From Phycisphaerales bacterium (GTDB lineage Bacteria; Planctomycetota; Phycisphaerae; Phycisphaerales; SM1A02), in contig JAQWMQ010000016.1 in assembly GCA_029246705.1 (NCBI GenBank), positions 80,320 to 144,319 of the forward strand: a stretch of 64,000 nt of DNA, read 5' to 3'. The notes below the pieces were generated by a model, which did not search any database, had not been told where the DNA came from, and saw nothing but the letters and a program-made list of their open reading frames with translations. A program made the position numbers and the translations under genes. Positions 1 to 9,710 of this stretch are shown one piece after another (position 1 is the stretch's first letter; the number at the start of each line of letters is the position of its first letter).

Positions 1-13
1 CCGCTTGCCGGGG

Positions 14-1225
14 TCAGGCGTCTTCCGACTTTCCAGCTTCCTGGGGTGCCGGCTTCGTCGACGGCAGGTTCTTCTCGAGCACCTTGACCCGAATCTCCTC
101 GAAGAGGTCGGGGTTGTCCCGGAGGAACTGCTTGGCGTTCTCACGGCCCTGACCCAATCGGGTCTCGCCGTAGCTGAACCAGGCACCAGCCTTCTTGATG
201 ATCGTGTCCGCGACGGCCAGGTCGACGAGGTCGCCGGACCGTGAGATGCCTTCGTTGAACATGATGTCGAACTCGGCATTTCGGAACGGCGGTGCGACCT
301 TGTTCTTCACGACCTTGGCGCGCACGCGGTTGCCGACGTTCAGCTCGCCATCCTTGATCGCACCGATTCGACGAATGTCGATGCGCACAGAGGAATAGAA
401 CTTCAACGCACGTCCACCAGTGGTCGTCTCGGGGCTTCCGAACATGACGCCGATCTTCTCGCGCAACTGGTTGATGAAGATCACGATGCAGTTGCTGCGC
501 GCAATCGCTCCGGTGAGCTTTCGCATCGCCTGACTCATCAAGCGAGCCTGGAGACCCACGTGACTGTCACCCATTTCACCTTCGATTTCAGCCCGTGGAA
601 TGAGGGCTGCCACCGAGTCGATGATGATGACGTCGACTGCGTTGGAGCGAACCAGCAGTTCACAGATCTCCAGAGCCTGTTCGCCAGTGTCCGGCTGTGA
701 AAGCAGCAGCTCATCGAGATTCACGCCGAGCTTCTTGGCCCAGGTCGGATCAAGAGCGTGTTCCGCATCGATCATCGCGGCGACGCCACCCTCTTTCTGG
801 GCATTGGCCGCAACGGTGAGCGCGAGCGTGGTCTTGCCCGAGGATTCAGGGCCGAAGATCTCGACCACCCGGCCGCGCGGAAGACCGCGGCCGCCGAGTG
901 CGAGGTCCAGGCTGATGGTTCCGGCAGACACCGAAGGGATCTGCGGGAGCGAATCCCCATCGAGCTTCATGATCGAGCCGGTGCCGTAGGCCTTCTCAAT
1001 CTGACCGAGTGCACGGTCCAGGGCCTGCTGTCGTCCGGCTTCCTTCTTCTGATGATCGCCATCAGCTGAAGTCTGCGAAGGGGTCTTTGACGCGGATTTG
1101 GTCGGGGTCGTCACCTTGGTCACCTTGGTCATTGTGCTCATTGAGCGGGTCTTCGTGGCTGAATCGGCCTTCTTGGCCCGGGTCGTCGGAGTTGGTAGGG
1201 GCATTCGTGTGGTCCTCGTCGTCAA
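14..1225 (-). CDS. recA: RecA recombinase
   Basis: DNA strand-exchange ATPase and SOS coprotease. The 403-residue product matches RecA throughout: Walker A GPESSGKT at about residues 125-132, the IDAEHALDP and [12 protein letters not shown] motifs, the DNA-binding loop [12 protein letters not shown] and [14 protein letters not shown]. The core begins near residue 65 ([20 protein letters not shown]). It is preceded by an unusual Ser/Thr/Lys-rich extension of about 60 residues. The longest frame starts at a TTG (1225); in-frame ATGs at 1204 and 1141 would shorten the extension, so the exact start is uncertain. The C-terminus is short and only mildly acidic. It is transcribed alone, convergent with nothing visible in the window, and its upstream region carries a repeated 11-mer that may be an operator. 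Identity is certain; only the start is open. Confidence 0.97.
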   Translation of the reverse strand: MTTRTTRMPLPTPTTRAKKADSATKTRSMSTMTKVTKVTTPTKSASKTPSQTSADGDHQKKEAGRQQALDRALGQIEKAYGTGSIMKLDGDSLPQIPSVSAGTISLDLALGGRGLPRGRVVEIFGPESSGKTTLALTVAANAQKEGGVAAMIDAEHALDPTWAKKLGVNLDELLLSQPDTGEQALEICELLVRSNAVDVIIIDSVAALIPRAEIEGEMGDSHVGLQARLMSQAMRKLTGAIARSNCIVIFINQLREKIGVMFGSPETTTGGRALKFYSSVRIDIRRIGAIKDGELNVGNRVRAKVVKNKVAPPFRNAEFDIMFNEGISRSGDLVDLAVADTIIKKAGAWFSYGETRLGQGRENAKQFLRDNPDLFEEIRVKVLEKNLPSTKPAPQEAGKSEDA

Positions 1226-1260
1226 GAGTCCGTGTCCGATTGGAATCCACGCGCTGTGGA

Positions 1261-1318
1261 TTTGTTCGGTATCCGTCAGGGTACGGTTTCACTCGGCGAA
1301 GCTGACCTTTGTTCGGTA
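1261..1318. promoter_or_regulatory. Direct repeat upstream of recA, candidate operator
   Basis: The 11-mer TTTGTTCGGTA occurs at 1261-1271 and again at 1308-1318, 47 bp apart. On the recA strand it reads TACCGAACAAA. Both copies lie within 100 bp of the recA start, where a LexA-type operator would be expected. The GAAC element resembles half of some LexA boxes, but no full palindrome is seen. Regulation is inferred, not shown. Confidence 0.3.
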
Positions 1319-1386
1319 GATTTTAGGGTCTCTTTTTGATTTTTGTGCCCTGAACGGCCCTGAGCGGGCCTGAGAAGGGCTGGAGA

Positions 1387-2358
1387 TCAATAATTCGGGG
1401 TGGGCGCTCGGTACTCGGCGAGATCGATCGACCGGAAGAACTCGATCGTCTTCTCGAGCCCCTCGTTGAGCTGGACCTTCGGTTCCCAGTCGAGGACCTT
1501 CTTGGCCAGGCTGATATCCGGCCGCCTTTGCAGTGGATCATCTTCGGGAAGCGCACGGGTGGTCTGGATGTCGGAACTGGAACCACTCAGCCGCACGACG
1601 GCGTCTGCCAGCTCCTTGATCGTGAATTCATGAGGGTTGCCGATGTTGACGGGACCGGTGAAGCCGTCCTCGCTGTTCATCATCGCCAACATGCCGTCGA
1701 TGAGATCCGACACGAAGCAGAATGAACGGGTCTGGGAACCATCTCCATAGAGGGAGATCGTTTCATTCTGCAACGCCTGACGGATGAAGTTGCTGACCAC
1801 GCGACCGTCAAAGGGGTGCATGCGCGGGCCGTAGGTGTTGAAGATCCGGATGACCTTGATGTCGACCTTGTTCTGACGGTGGTAGTCGAACATCAGGGTT
1901 TCCGCGGCGCGTTTGCCCTCGTCGTAGCAGGCCCTGGGGCCGATCGGGTTCACGTTGCCCCGGTAGTCCTCGGTCTGTGGGTGGACGGTCGGGTCCCCGT
2001 AGACCTCGCTGGTCGAGGCATGCAGGATGCGGGCCCCCACGCGCTTGGCGATACCCAGCATGTGGATCGAGCCGAGCACCGAGGTCTTGATCGTCTTGAT
2101 CGGGTTGTACTGGTAGTGCCCTGGTGCCGCCGGGCAGGCGAGGTTGAAGATCTCATCGACCTCGAGGGTGATCGGCTCGGTCACGTCGTGCCGGATGAAC
2201 TCGAAGTTCGGGCGGTCGAGGAGATGGGTGATATTGGACTTCTGGCTGGTGAAGAAGTTGTCCAGGCAGAGCACCTCGTGCCCCGCCTCGACCAAACGAT
2301 CGCAGAGATGTGATCCCAGAAACCCCGCGCCACCTGATACGAGAACTCGTTTGAGCAT
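1387..2358 (-). CDS. uxs: UDP-glucuronate decarboxylase (SDR family)
   Basis: NAD-dependent extended short-chain dehydrogenase that converts UDP-glucuronate to UDP-xylose, giving a sugar nucleotide for surface polysaccharide. The 323-residue product has the Rossmann motif [11 protein letters not shown] at residues 8-18, the [11 protein letters not shown] segment, the catalytic Tyr145/Lys149 pair (YDEGK), and the family block [22 protein letters not shown] in shortened form. The ATG at 2358 is preferred over a longer frame because GGAGG lies 7 nt upstream and the protein then starts exactly at the Rossmann strand. It is divergent from anmK, with about 75 bp between them. Other sugar-nucleotide epimerases share the fold; the decarboxylase assignment rests on the RACYDEGKR and DGRVVSNF motifs. 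Confidence 0.9.
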   Translation of the reverse strand: MLKRVLVSGGAGFLGSHLCDRLVEAGHEVLCLDNFFTSQKSNITHLLDRPNFEFIRHDVTEPITLEVDEIFNLACPAAPGHYQYNPIKTIKTSVLGSIHMLGIAKRVGARILHASTSEVYGDPTVHPQTEDYRGNVNPIGPRACYDEGKRAAETLMFDYHRQNKVDIKVIRIFNTYGPRMHPFDGRVVSNFIRQALQNETISLYGDGSQTRSFCFVSDLIDGMLAMMNSEDGFTGPVNIGNPHEFTIKELADAVVRLSGSSSDIQTTRALPEDDPLQRRPDISLAKKVLDWEPKVQLNEGLEKTIEFFRSIDLAEYRAPTPNY

Positions 2359-2433
2359 TGATGCCTCCGTGCAGGTGGAGTCTACGGTGAATTGTCGCTT
2401 GACGTGCAGGCCGGCGCCCGGGAGGGTGCACCG

Positions 2434-3576
2434 ATGATCGCCCCTCCAAAAAGGCGAATCGTGGTGGGAACCATGACCGGCACCAGCATCGACGGCCTTG
2501 ATGTGGCGGTGATCAGAGTCACCGGAGCGGGCCTCGAACAGTCGATCGAACTGCTCGGCCACGCCCATACCCCCCTTGGCTCACTCGGACCGCCACTCCG
2601 AGACCTTGCCGGGCAGGTTCCGGCCACAACCGGAGCGATTGCTCGACTGGCGCACGACTTCGGTCGGCTCCATGCGGAGGCGATTCGCACCCTTCTCGAT
2701 CGCTGCTCAGTGTCACCGGACCTGATCGCCGTCCACGGGCAGACCATCTTCCATGCCCCCCCCTTCAGCTGGGCGCTCCTCGATCCCGCGCCTCTTCTGG
2801 CGGCCTTCGACTGCAACGTCGTCACCAGCCTGAGGGTCAATGACCTTGCCCAGGCGGGCCAGGGCGCGCCGATCACCCCCCTTGCGGACTGGGTGCTCTT
2901 CCGAAGTGAACGCCCACGAGGAATCGTCAACCTCGGTGGGTTCTGCAACGTGAGCCATCTTCCCGCCGCCCAGCAGGGACCCGCCAACCTCCGAGGCCGG
3001 GACGTGTGCGCCTGCAACCATCCACTCGATGCCGAAGCCCGACGGTCGCTCAAGCAACCGATGGATCGAAATGGCGCCAGTGCACTGACCGGCACGGTCG
3101 ATGCCGCCATCGCTGGTCGTCTGATGAAAAAGCTCGCAGCACCGGGGCCCGACGCTCCGAAATCGCTGGGGACCGGGGAGGAGATGCACGAACTCCTTGC
3201 CGAGTTGGAACGACTGGAGCAGCCGTCGGACCGGCTGGCGACCCTTGTCGATGCGATTGCCGGTGTGATCGCCGCCGAGATGGAGCCCGATGAGGCCGTC
3301 TTGTGCTTCGGAGGCGGGAGCAGGAACAAGGCACTTCAGGCGGCGTTGGCACGCCACCTTCCGGCCAATGCACTCGAAGAGCCTCCCCTGGACATGGACG
3401 TTCATGCCCGCGAGGCCGCTGCGATCGGCGTCCTCGGGGCGCTCGCACAGGACGACATCGGGATCACCCTTCCCTCGGTGACGGGACGCAGAACCGCCCG
3501 CAGGCATCTCGATGGCGCCTGGCACCTTGCAATACCGGGGGACTTTACGGAACCTTTACCAGAAGTGGATGAATGA
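2434..3576 (+). CDS. anmK: Anhydro-N-acetylmuramic acid kinase
   Basis: Cytoplasmic kinase that opens and phosphorylates 1,6-anhydro-MurNAc to MurNAc-6-phosphate during peptidoglycan recycling. The 380-residue product begins with the diagnostic [15 protein letters not shown] motif and carries [20 protein letters not shown] and the ATPase-fold CFGGGSRN near the C-terminus. The size fits the family (about 370 residues). The ATG at 2434 follows GGGAGGG, so it is preferred to an upstream TTG at 2392. It is divergent from the UDP-glucuronate decarboxylase gene and followed by a GC hairpin before phoB. Its presence implies active peptidoglycan turnover. The segment between about residues 185 and 215 is less typical of the family, but catalytic motifs are intact. 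Confidence 0.93.
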   Translation: MIAPPKRRIVVGTMTGTSIDGLDVAVIRVTGAGLEQSIELLGHAHTPLGSLGPPLRDLAGQVPATTGAIARLAHDFGRLHAEAIRTLLDRCSVSPDLIAVHGQTIFHAPPFSWALLDPAPLLAAFDCNVVTSLRVNDLAQAGQGAPITPLADWVLFRSERPRGIVNLGGFCNVSHLPAAQQGPANLRGRDVCACNHPLDAEARRSLKQPMDRNGASALTGTVDAAIAGRLMKKLAAPGPDAPKSLGTGEEMHELLAELERLEQPSDRLATLVDAIAGVIAAEMEPDEAVLCFGGGSRNKALQAALARHLPANALEEPPLDMDVHAREAAAIGVLGALAQDDIGITLPSVTGRRTARRHLDGAWHLAIPGDFTEPLPEVDE

Positions 3577-3656
3577 TCCTGATCGAGCAATCGCGAAATC
3601 GCGTGCGATCATTCATGATGCCGGCATCGGGTCCCCACGAGTGGGTCCCACCCAGA

Positions 3657-3672
3657 GCGGGTCGCAACCCGC
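3657..3672 (+). terminator. Hairpin between anmK and phoB
   Basis: GCGGGT-cgca-ACCCGC forms a perfect 6-bp stem followed by GCGTTT. It lies 80 bp after the anmK stop and just before the phoB start. No long T-run follows, so termination is only plausible; it could instead be part of the phoB leader. Confidence 0.3.
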
Positions 3673-3693
3673 GCGTTTACCAAGGGCAAAGAC

Positions 3694-4419
3694 GTGTCTG
3701 AGAATTTCCTGCTCATCGTGGAAGACGAACTGGAGATCGCGGAATTGATCGAGTTCCATGCTCGCCGCGACGGGTTCGAGACGAAGGTCGTCCATTCAGG
3801 CAGGACGGCACTGGAAGTGATCAGTCGCGACCGCCCCGACCTGGTGATCCTCGACCTCATGCTTCCGGATGTCGACGGTCTCGAAGTGCTGCGTCGGGTT
3901 CGCAGGCTCGAGGCAGGCAGCGACACCCCGATCCTCGTGGTGTCTGCCAAGGGTGACGAATCCGACGTGGTCGCCGGCATCGAACTCGGCGCGGACGACT
4001 ACGTGACGAAACCATTCAGCCCACGCATCCTCATGGCGAGGATCAGGAACCTCCTCAGGCGCAAGGATCCCGAAGTCGAGGCTCGCAAGGATGACCCCGA
4101 CGCATTCACCCTCTGCGGTGGCATGCTGGTCATCGACCCCGGGCGACACGTGGTCACGCTCGCCAACGTCCCGATCGTCCTCACCCTGACGGAATTCAGC
4201 ATGCTGCAGTACCTCGCCGCAAGGCCGGGGTTCGTCCGCACCCGTGAACAGATCATCTCAGCGGTACACGGTCGATCGACGGTGCTCTCGAGCCGAACGG
4301 TCGACGTCCACGTCACCGCCCTGCGCCGAAAGCTCGGGGAGTTCGGGGATCGGATCGAGACCGTTCGTGGCGTCGGGTATCGTTTCGCGGAAGCAGCCGA
4401 ACGAACCCTCGGCGACTAA
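3694..4419 (+). CDS. phoB: PhoB-type response regulator
   Basis: OmpR/PhoB-family transcription factor, 241 residues. The receiver domain (about residues 5-120) has the acidic pair E10/D11, the phospho-acceptor D54 (VILDLMLPD), and the YVTKPFSP lysine near residue 106. A C-terminal winged helix (about 140-235) contains the TRTREQIISAVHG and RTVDVHVTALRRKLG blocks. The start is a GTG. It lies 52 bp upstream of a PhoR-type kinase and in the same operon-like run as a Na/Pi carrier and PhoU, which supports a phosphate-starvation role rather than another OmpR-family pathway. That role is inferred from context. Confidence 0.9.
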   Translation: MSENFLLIVEDELEIAELIEFHARRDGFETKVVHSGRTALEVISRDRPDLVILDLMLPDVDGLEVLRRVRRLEAGSDTPILVVSAKGDESDVVAGIELGADDYVTKPFSPRILMARIRNLLRRKDPEVEARKDDPDAFTLCGGMLVIDPGRHVVTLANVPIVLTLTEFSMLQYLAARPGFVRTREQIISAVHGRSTVLSSRTVDVHVTALRRKLGEFGDRIETVRGVGYRFAEAAERTLGD

Positions 4420-4471
4420 GGAACGGCTTGCCAATGGACCTGCAGCAAGGGATAAAACCCGGAACCGACGA

Positions 4472-6163
4472 ATGAGCGGCCGACGCATCACGCCATCGAC
4501 CGCGACCATGCTGGCGATTCTTCGTGCGCTGCTGCTGGTCGTCGTGCTCGCCGGGATCGGGACCGCATGCGCACTGGTCCTCCTGGACACCCTGGAACGC
4601 CGGGAGCAGCGAACCCTCGTGGCACAGGCCGAGGAGATCGCACGCCAACTCGCCGCCGCCCCGCCGGAACAGGCCGAACGAATCATCGAGTCCACCGGCA
4701 CGCTGCTGGGAGTCACGATCGAGCTCCTGCCCCCGAGTGCAGGCCCCGAGGGTCGGGACGCGGACGCAGGGGAGCGTGGTGTCGTCGTCGATATACCGGG
4801 GCGGACGGCAGTGCTCGAGGTGACCGACACCTCGAAGGGGCTCTCGGAGGATGCATCCTCGATCCTGATCAGGTTCGGATGGCTGTTCGCCCTCGCATCG
4901 GCTGCATGGCTTGCCCTGGTCGCCTTGACATCCGCTCGAAACCAACGTGCCATCCGATCGATCCTGCGCGGAGTCTCGAAGTTCGAGGAGGGTGAACTCG
5001 CACACCGGATCCCCCTCAGCGGAACACGGGAATGGGACCTCATCTCCCTCACGATGAACCGGATGGCACGACGACTGTCCGAACGGGTCCAGTTGCTTCG
5101 AAACCAGAGACTCCAGCAGAGTGCGATCCTCGAATCGATGAGCAGCGCCGTCATCGCCCTGGACCGGAACCTCAACCTGATCTCGGCCAACCATGCGGCG
5201 ACGTCGCTCTTCGGGATCGAGCAGTCGAACCGGGGCGGATCCCTCAAGGACATCCTGCACGAGCCGGAGCTGCACCGAATCATCGAGAACGTCCTGGACT
5301 CCGGGGTGCGGGAAGCCCGGGAGTTCGAATCGGAAGTGCTCGAGGGACGACGACTCTCCGTGATCGCCGAGCAGATGCGGGTCAACGAGCAGAAGACGAT
5401 CGGCGCCGTGGTCCTGATCGACGACGTGACCGACATCAGGCAGCTGGAACGCATGCGTTCGGACTTCGCGGCCAATGTGAGCCACGAACTGCGCACGCCG
5501 ATCACCAACATCCAGGGGTACGTGGAGACCCTCCAGGACATCGACCTCGACGACAAGGAACAGCTCAGGCGGTTCCTCGGCATCATCCAGCGCAACTCCG
5601 AACGCCTGGGCATGATCATCGAGGATCTCCTGACCCTGGCCCGGCTCGAGCAGCCGGAGGATGCCCTCGGGGCCGACCTCCACCCGATGAGCCTGAGCAG
5701 GATCATCGAGGAGGTGATCGACCGGCAGGATCCGGCCGCCCAAAGACGCTCGATCAAGCTGGACAGCACCTGCAGCGATCGGCTGGAGATCCTCACCCGT
5801 GGCGACCTGCTCGTCGAGGCGATCTCGAACCTGGTCTCCAACGCCATTCGATACGGGCCGGAACACTCCAGCGTGCAGATCGAGGCGACGATGCAGGATG
5901 ACAACGGCCTGATCCGGATCGCGGTCACCGACCAGGGGGCCGGCATCCCCGCGAGCCACGTGCCCAGGCTCTTCGAGCGGTTCTATCGGGTGGACAAGGC
6001 ACGCTCCCGGGCTGAAGGCGGGACGGGGCTGGGACTTGCGATCGTCAAGCACATCGCCCTCGTCCACGGAGGGAACGTAGGGGTCGAGACGGTGGCCGGG
6101 AAGGGGTCCACCTTCCTGCTCGAGATCCCCGGTTCAAGCATGCCGATCTCCAACACCACGTGA
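4472..6163 (+). CDS. phoR: PhoR-type sensor histidine kinase
   Basis: Membrane histidine kinase, probable partner of the upstream regulator. The 563-residue product has two transmembrane segments (about residues 15-35 and 130-150) flanking a short extracytoplasmic loop. A HAMP linker, a PAS domain (about 210-320), a HisKA domain with NVSHELRTPITNIQGYVE (phospho-His near 338) and a HATPase domain with NLVSNAIRYGPE, DQGAGIP and GTGLGLAIVKH follow. The start is the ATG at 4472, just after the phoB stop; the open frame reading back into phoB is a shadow. HAMP plus PAS plus HisKA is the PhoR/WalK layout, and the neighbours favour PhoR. The sensory loop is short, consistent with sensing through PhoU rather than a free ligand. 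Confidence 0.9.
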   Translation: MSGRRITPSTATMLAILRALLLVVVLAGIGTACALVLLDTLERREQRTLVAQAEEIARQLAAAPPEQAERIIESTGTLLGVTIELLPPSAGPEGRDADAGERGVVVDIPGRTAVLEVTDTSKGLSEDASSILIRFGWLFALASAAWLALVALTSARNQRAIRSILRGVSKFEEGELAHRIPLSGTREWDLISLTMNRMARRLSERVQLLRNQRLQQSAILESMSSAVIALDRNLNLISANHAATSLFGIEQSNRGGSLKDILHEPELHRIIENVLDSGVREAREFESEVLEGRRLSVIAEQMRVNEQKTIGAVVLIDDVTDIRQLERMRSDFAANVSHELRTPITNIQGYVETLQDIDLDDKEQLRRFLGIIQRNSERLGMIIEDLLTLARLEQPEDALGADLHPMSLSRIIEEVIDRQDPAAQRRSIKLDSTCSDRLEILTRGDLLVEAISNLVSNAIRYGPEHSSVQIEATMQDDNGLIRIAVTDQGAGIPASHVPRLFERFYRVDKARSRAEGGTGLGLAIVKHIALVHGGNVGVETVAGKGSTFLLEIPGSSMPISNTT

Positions 6164-6171
6164 ATACGGTC

Positions 6172-6202
6172 TTAACAATTGGCACCGGACATTCGCTACC
6201 GT
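6172..6202 (+). promoter_or_regulatory. Promoter of the Na/Pi cotransporter gene
   Basis: TTAACA at 6172-6177 and GCTACCGT at 6195-6202 make a -35/-10 pair with about 17-19 bp spacing. The -10 box ends only 6-8 nt before the ATG at 6209, so the transcript would be leaderless or nearly so. The sequence CTTAACAAT also resembles half of some Pho boxes; PhoB control is a guess. Confidence 0.4.
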
Positions 6203-6208
6203 GCCCGC

Positions 6209-7390
6209 ATGAACACCTCGCGGCCCCTTTCCAAGAACGGCAAGACCAGCAAGACAAGGACCTGGCTCAGCGGGCTCTGGGCGCTCTGCTTCCTCTACCT
6301 GTTCCTCTGCGCGATCAACGTGATGGGTGCGGGGCTCAAGGGTGTCGGCAAGGGTTCAGACTGGCTCGAGACGATCATCGCCCAGGGCACCAACCCGGTG
6401 GTCGCGCTGCTCGGAGGGGTCCTGGTGACTTCGGTCGTCCAGAGTTCATCCTTCACGACATCGCTCATCATCACCCTGGTCGCAGCAGGCCAGATGGAGA
6501 TCGAGACCGCCGTCTTCGCCGTGATGGGCGCCAACATCGGAACCAGCATCACCGGCTTGATCGTCAGCCTTGGAACGATGCGCATCAAGCGCCAGTTCCG
6601 TCGGGCCTATGCGACCGCCCTGATGCATGCGATTCCCAACATCCTGACCGTGCTCATCCTCTTCCCCATCGAGTGGATCAGCAGCCTGATGATGGGCAAT
6701 GGTCGCGGCATCCTCGCCAACATCGCCAGCTGGGCGGCGAACCTGATCGGCTTCAGCGACGTCACCAAGCCGACCAACCCGATCAAGCTCATCACCAAGC
6801 CGGTCGTGAACCTCATCCAGTCGACGATGGACGCGATCGGGGGCGATGGTTCCCTCGGGGCCTCGGTCGCGGTGGCGGTCTGCGGGCTGCTGCTGCTGTT
6901 CCTCGCGCTCGTCTTCCTGGTGAAGAACCTCAAGGGTGCGGTCCTGAGTCGCCTTGAAGGGCTCTTCTCGACCGTGTTCTTCCGAAACGACTTCGTCGCC
7001 TGGCTCAGCGGCATCTTCTCGACCATAAGCGTGCAGTCGAGCTCGGTCACCACGAGCCTGCTGGTACCGATCACCGGCGCCGGTGCGGTCAAGCTCAAGC
7101 GTGCATTCCCCTTTCTCCTCGGATGCAACATCGGGACCACCGTCACCGGGGTGATCGCCGCACTGGCGAACCCGACGCACGCAGCGGTGACCGTCGCGAT
7201 CGCCCACGTCATCTTCAACTTCTGCGACAACTCCATCTGGTACCCACTGAGAAGGATTCCAATCAGGATGTCGAAGGCCTACAGTCGACTGGCGTGCCAG
7301 TCGCCCAAATGGGCCTTCATCTTCCTCGGGACGGTCTTCGTAGTCGTCCCCATCATCGGGCTTGCCATCACTGAATGGCTCTTCTTCTGA
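6209..7390 (+). CDS. Na/Pi cotransporter family protein
   Basis: Sodium-driven phosphate importer of the NptA/PF02690 type, 393 residues, with about eight to ten hydrophobic segments. The two inverted-repeat signature blocks are present: VVQSSSFTTSLIITLV near residue 80 and SVQSSSVTTSLLVPITG near residue 285, each followed by a GANIGTSITG or GCNIGTTVTG motif. The ATG at 6209 is chosen over an upstream TTG because it is preceded by a promoter with leaderless geometry. It lies between phoR and a phoU-like gene, so it is probably the main phosphate uptake system controlled by this module; no pst genes are in the window. Substrate is inferred from family and context. Confidence 0.9.
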   Translation: MNTSRPLSKNGKTSKTRTWLSGLWALCFLYLFLCAINVMGAGLKGVGKGSDWLETIIAQGTNPVVALLGGVLVTSVVQSSSFTTSLIITLVAAGQMEIETAVFAVMGANIGTSITGLIVSLGTMRIKRQFRRAYATALMHAIPNILTVLILFPIEWISSLMMGNGRGILANIASWAANLIGFSDVTKPTNPIKLITKPVVNLIQSTMDAIGGDGSLGASVAVAVCGLLLLFLALVFLVKNLKGAVLSRLEGLFSTVFFRNDFVAWLSGIFSTISVQSSSVTTSLLVPITGAGAVKLKRAFPFLLGCNIGTTVTGVIAALANPTHAAVTVAIAHVIFNFCDNSIWYPLRRIPIRMSKAYSRLACQSPKWAFIFLGTVFVVVPIIGLAITEWLFF

Positions 7391-7481
7391 CCCGGGTCAA
7401 CGCCCCCAACACCGAACGATTCAGCGATTCCCATGAAACACGGGAACGAAGATCACAGAATCTCATGAGTGGAGCACCACA

Positions 7482-8192
7482 ATGCTTGGAAGCCTGATTG
7501 CAGTACTTCGATCCAACGACGCACTCGACAAGGCGTTTCTGGAATTCAACCAGATGCTCGAATCGGGTCATTGGATGTACCAGGAGGTGCAGAGCATCCT
7601 CGATGGTTCGAAGAACCCGATGGACAGCCGGGACGCGATCTTCCTGAAGGACCAGGAGATCAACAACCTCCTGAGATCCCTGCGATCGAACCTGGTCACC
7701 CACCTGACGATGAACAAGAACGCCGATGTCGCGGCCTGCCTGGTCCTGATGAGCATCGCCAAGGATGCCGAACGGATCGGCGACTACTGCAAGAACCTCT
7801 TCGAGATCGCCGTGCACGACCACAAGCGAGAGCATCCCACGCAGTACGCGAACCGACTCGACGCCCTTCCCTCCCAGGTCGAGGATGTCTTCAACCTGGT
7901 CGGCCAGGCATTCCCCGAATCAAGCACCAAACTGGCCAAGGCCGCTATCCGTGCCGCCGACGCCATCCGCAACGAGTGCGACTCGATCGAGAACGAACTG
8001 CTCGCCGAGCGGGAGACGATGGAGACGCATGACGCAGTCGCCTGCAGCCTCAAGGCGCGCTACTACAAGCGACTGGCCTCGCATCTTGCGAACATCGCGA
8101 CGGCCATCTTCGGCAGGATCGAGGACCTCGACTTCCGGAAGCCGCCGAAGTCCGATGGCGGAGCATCCTCGGGCGAAGCGGGCACGACCTGA
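7482..8192 (+). CDS. phoU: PhoU-like phosphate regulator
   Basis: Cytoplasmic helical protein of 236 residues with two PhoU-type helical repeats. The characteristic MSIAKDAERIGDYCKNLFEIA block lies near residues 88-108 in the first repeat and ASHLANIATAIFGRIEDL near 195-215 in the second. PhoU proteins restrain phosphate transporters and the PhoR kinase when phosphate is plentiful, using metal bound by the acidic repeats. It begins 91 bp after the Na/Pi carrier. Many Na/Pi carriers of this family carry a fused C-terminal PhoU domain; here the two are separate genes. The last 20 residues are low-complexity. Confidence 0.88.
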   Translation: MLGSLIAVLRSNDALDKAFLEFNQMLESGHWMYQEVQSILDGSKNPMDSRDAIFLKDQEINNLLRSLRSNLVTHLTMNKNADVAACLVLMSIAKDAERIGDYCKNLFEIAVHDHKREHPTQYANRLDALPSQVEDVFNLVGQAFPESSTKLAKAAIRAADAIRNECDSIENELLAERETMETHDAVACSLKARYYKRLASHLANIATAIFGRIEDLDFRKPPKSDGGASSGEAGTT

Positions 8193-8337
8193 GGGCTGAG
8201 CCACCTGGCTCCAAGAGAAGTCTCCAAGGCAGCTCGTACAACCGGAACCAGTCCGCTTTTTCTCGAGTCGATTTCAACTTGAACGAACCGGGAAGGCGTT
8301 AGGATCGTCCTGTGGGTACACGATTCCGGAAGCGATC

Positions 8338-8856
8338 ATGAACACCATCCATCCCGACAGCATGGCCCTCGAGTCCGACGCCTCGTCGATCCAAAGACGG
8401 GACGTGCTCACTCGGACCCTCGAGCTGATCGGGGAACGCAAGGAGATGGCATGCCGCACCCGGGAACGCATCGCCAGTGAAAACCGTGCCAGTGCGATCG
8501 CCGCACCGAGGCCGAACGACCCGAGGCTCGCGGTGATCTCCGAGATCGTGAACCGGCTTCAGGGAACCATCCTCACCCCCGAGGATCGCTCGGCACTCCT
8601 GGCCTTCGGTCGAGCCCGTGGGTTGCGCGCCTTCGACAGCAACCTGCTGATTGCGATGGTCCAGGACCGGGCACGCCGAGGCGAGACCCCCGGCGCGATC
8701 CCACTTGCACAGACCATGCCACCCGCGGCGGACCCACCGCGAACACAGCCGAGCGGCCCGCTCGAGCGTTCGATCACCAGTCGATTGCTCCTTGCAACCG
8801 TTGGTGCACTCTGCATCGCGACCCTGGCCGCCACCTGGCTCATCGCCGGCGCCTGA
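8338..8856 (+). CDS. Hypothetical tail-anchored protein
   Basis: A 172-residue protein of no recognised family. The first 70 residues are charged and probably helical (RRDVLTRTLELIGERKEMA). A second block (about 60-105) contains EDRSALLAFGRARGLRAFDSNLLIAMVQDRARRG. A Pro/Thr-rich linker leads to one C-terminal transmembrane helix (RLLLATVGALCIATLAATWL) with almost nothing after it, as in tail-anchored proteins. TAGGAT at about 8300 upstream could be its -10 box. It is convergent with rnc, 14 bp apart. Function unknown. Confidence 0.7.
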   Translation: MNTIHPDSMALESDASSIQRRDVLTRTLELIGERKEMACRTRERIASENRASAIAAPRPNDPRLAVISEIVNRLQGTILTPEDRSALLAFGRARGLRAFDSNLLIAMVQDRARRGETPGAIPLAQTMPPAADPPRTQPSGPLERSITSRLLLATVGALCIATLAATWLIAGA

Positions 8857-8870
8857 AGTCACTCAGCCCA

Positions 8871-9710
8871 TCACGTGTTGTCGTGGACGTCATCCGGACC
8901 GGCCGGTGTCTCCGCGAGTTCAACCGAGACCTCTTCTGTGGCCTGGCCACCGCGAATCGGTGCGCCGAACTGCTCGAAATCGATCGTCTCGAGCTCGATC
9001 AACTGGATCTCGCCATCCTCGGTCGTCAGCGCCAGACCAAGCTCGATCAAGGTCGCCAGCGCCGCTTCTTGCTCCGCCTGCTTCTTGGAATTGCCCCAGC
9101 AGGAAGCGTGTTGACGCGAATCGATCTGAACGCAGACATGGAAGCACTTCGCGTGATCAGGACCACTTTCCTCGATCACCGGGTAGACCGGATTCTGTCC
9201 ACCCAGTCGCTGGAGCGCCTGTTGGAGGACGGACTTGAAGTTGTACTGGTGCCCGAGACGGGCCGCTTCGGCGACCAGGTGGCCCAGGCTGCCGAGGATG
9301 AACTGGCGAGCGGCCTCAAGACCGGCATCGAGATAGAGCGCACCGATGAGCGACTCGAAGACCGCGGCAGCCAACGACTGTGGCAGATCTTCTTGCCCCC
9401 CCATGCCCTTGCCCAGCTGCAGCAACTCGGACAAGCCGATCTCATTGGCCACTTCGGCGCAGGTTCGACGGCTGACCACGTTGGACTTGATCTTGGTCAG
9501 CTCGCCCTCGAGGTATTCAGGGTAGCGCTGGTAGAGGTACTCGCAGACCACCATGCCAAGCACGCTGTCACCGAGGAACTCGAGGCGTTCATTGCTCTTG
9601 AGCCGGGTATCAGCCTGTGAAGCATGGCGCAAAGCCCGCTTGAGCAGGCCCTTGTCGGTGAATTGATGGCCAAGCTTGCGCTCAGCATCCAGCAGGATGT
9701 CCTCATCCAT
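8871..9710 (-). CDS. rnc: Ribonuclease III
   Basis: Double-strand-specific endoribonuclease that processes rRNA and mRNA. The 279-residue product has the catalytic signature NERLEFLGDSVLG at residues 40-52, the second acidic site VFESLIGALYLDAG near 117-130 and a double-stranded RNA-binding domain (about 155-225, with NFKSVLQQALQRLG and SKKQAEQEAALATL). A C-terminal acidic tail of about 50 residues is longer than usual for the family (about 225-250 residues). It is divergent from rpmH across a 300-bp gap. All four catalytic acidic residues appear present. Confidence 0.95.
   Translation of the reverse strand: MDEDILLDAERKLGHQFTDKGLLKRALRHASQADTRLKSNERLEFLGDSVLGMVVCEYLYQRYPEYLEGELTKIKSNVVSRRTCAEVANEIGLSELLQLGKGMGGQEDLPQSLAAAVFESLIGALYLDAGLEAARQFILGSLGHLVAEAARLGHQYNFKSVLQQALQRLGGQNPVYPVIEESGPDHAKCFHVCVQIDSRQHASCWGNSKKQAEQEAALATLIELGLALTTEDGEIQLIELETIDFEQFGAPIRGGQATEEVSVELAETPAGPDDVHDNT

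Noticed and set aside
4313..6067. 584-codon and 562-codon open frames antisense to phoR
   Set aside because: They mirror the phoR codon structure and show no motifs; phoR is clearly the coding strand.
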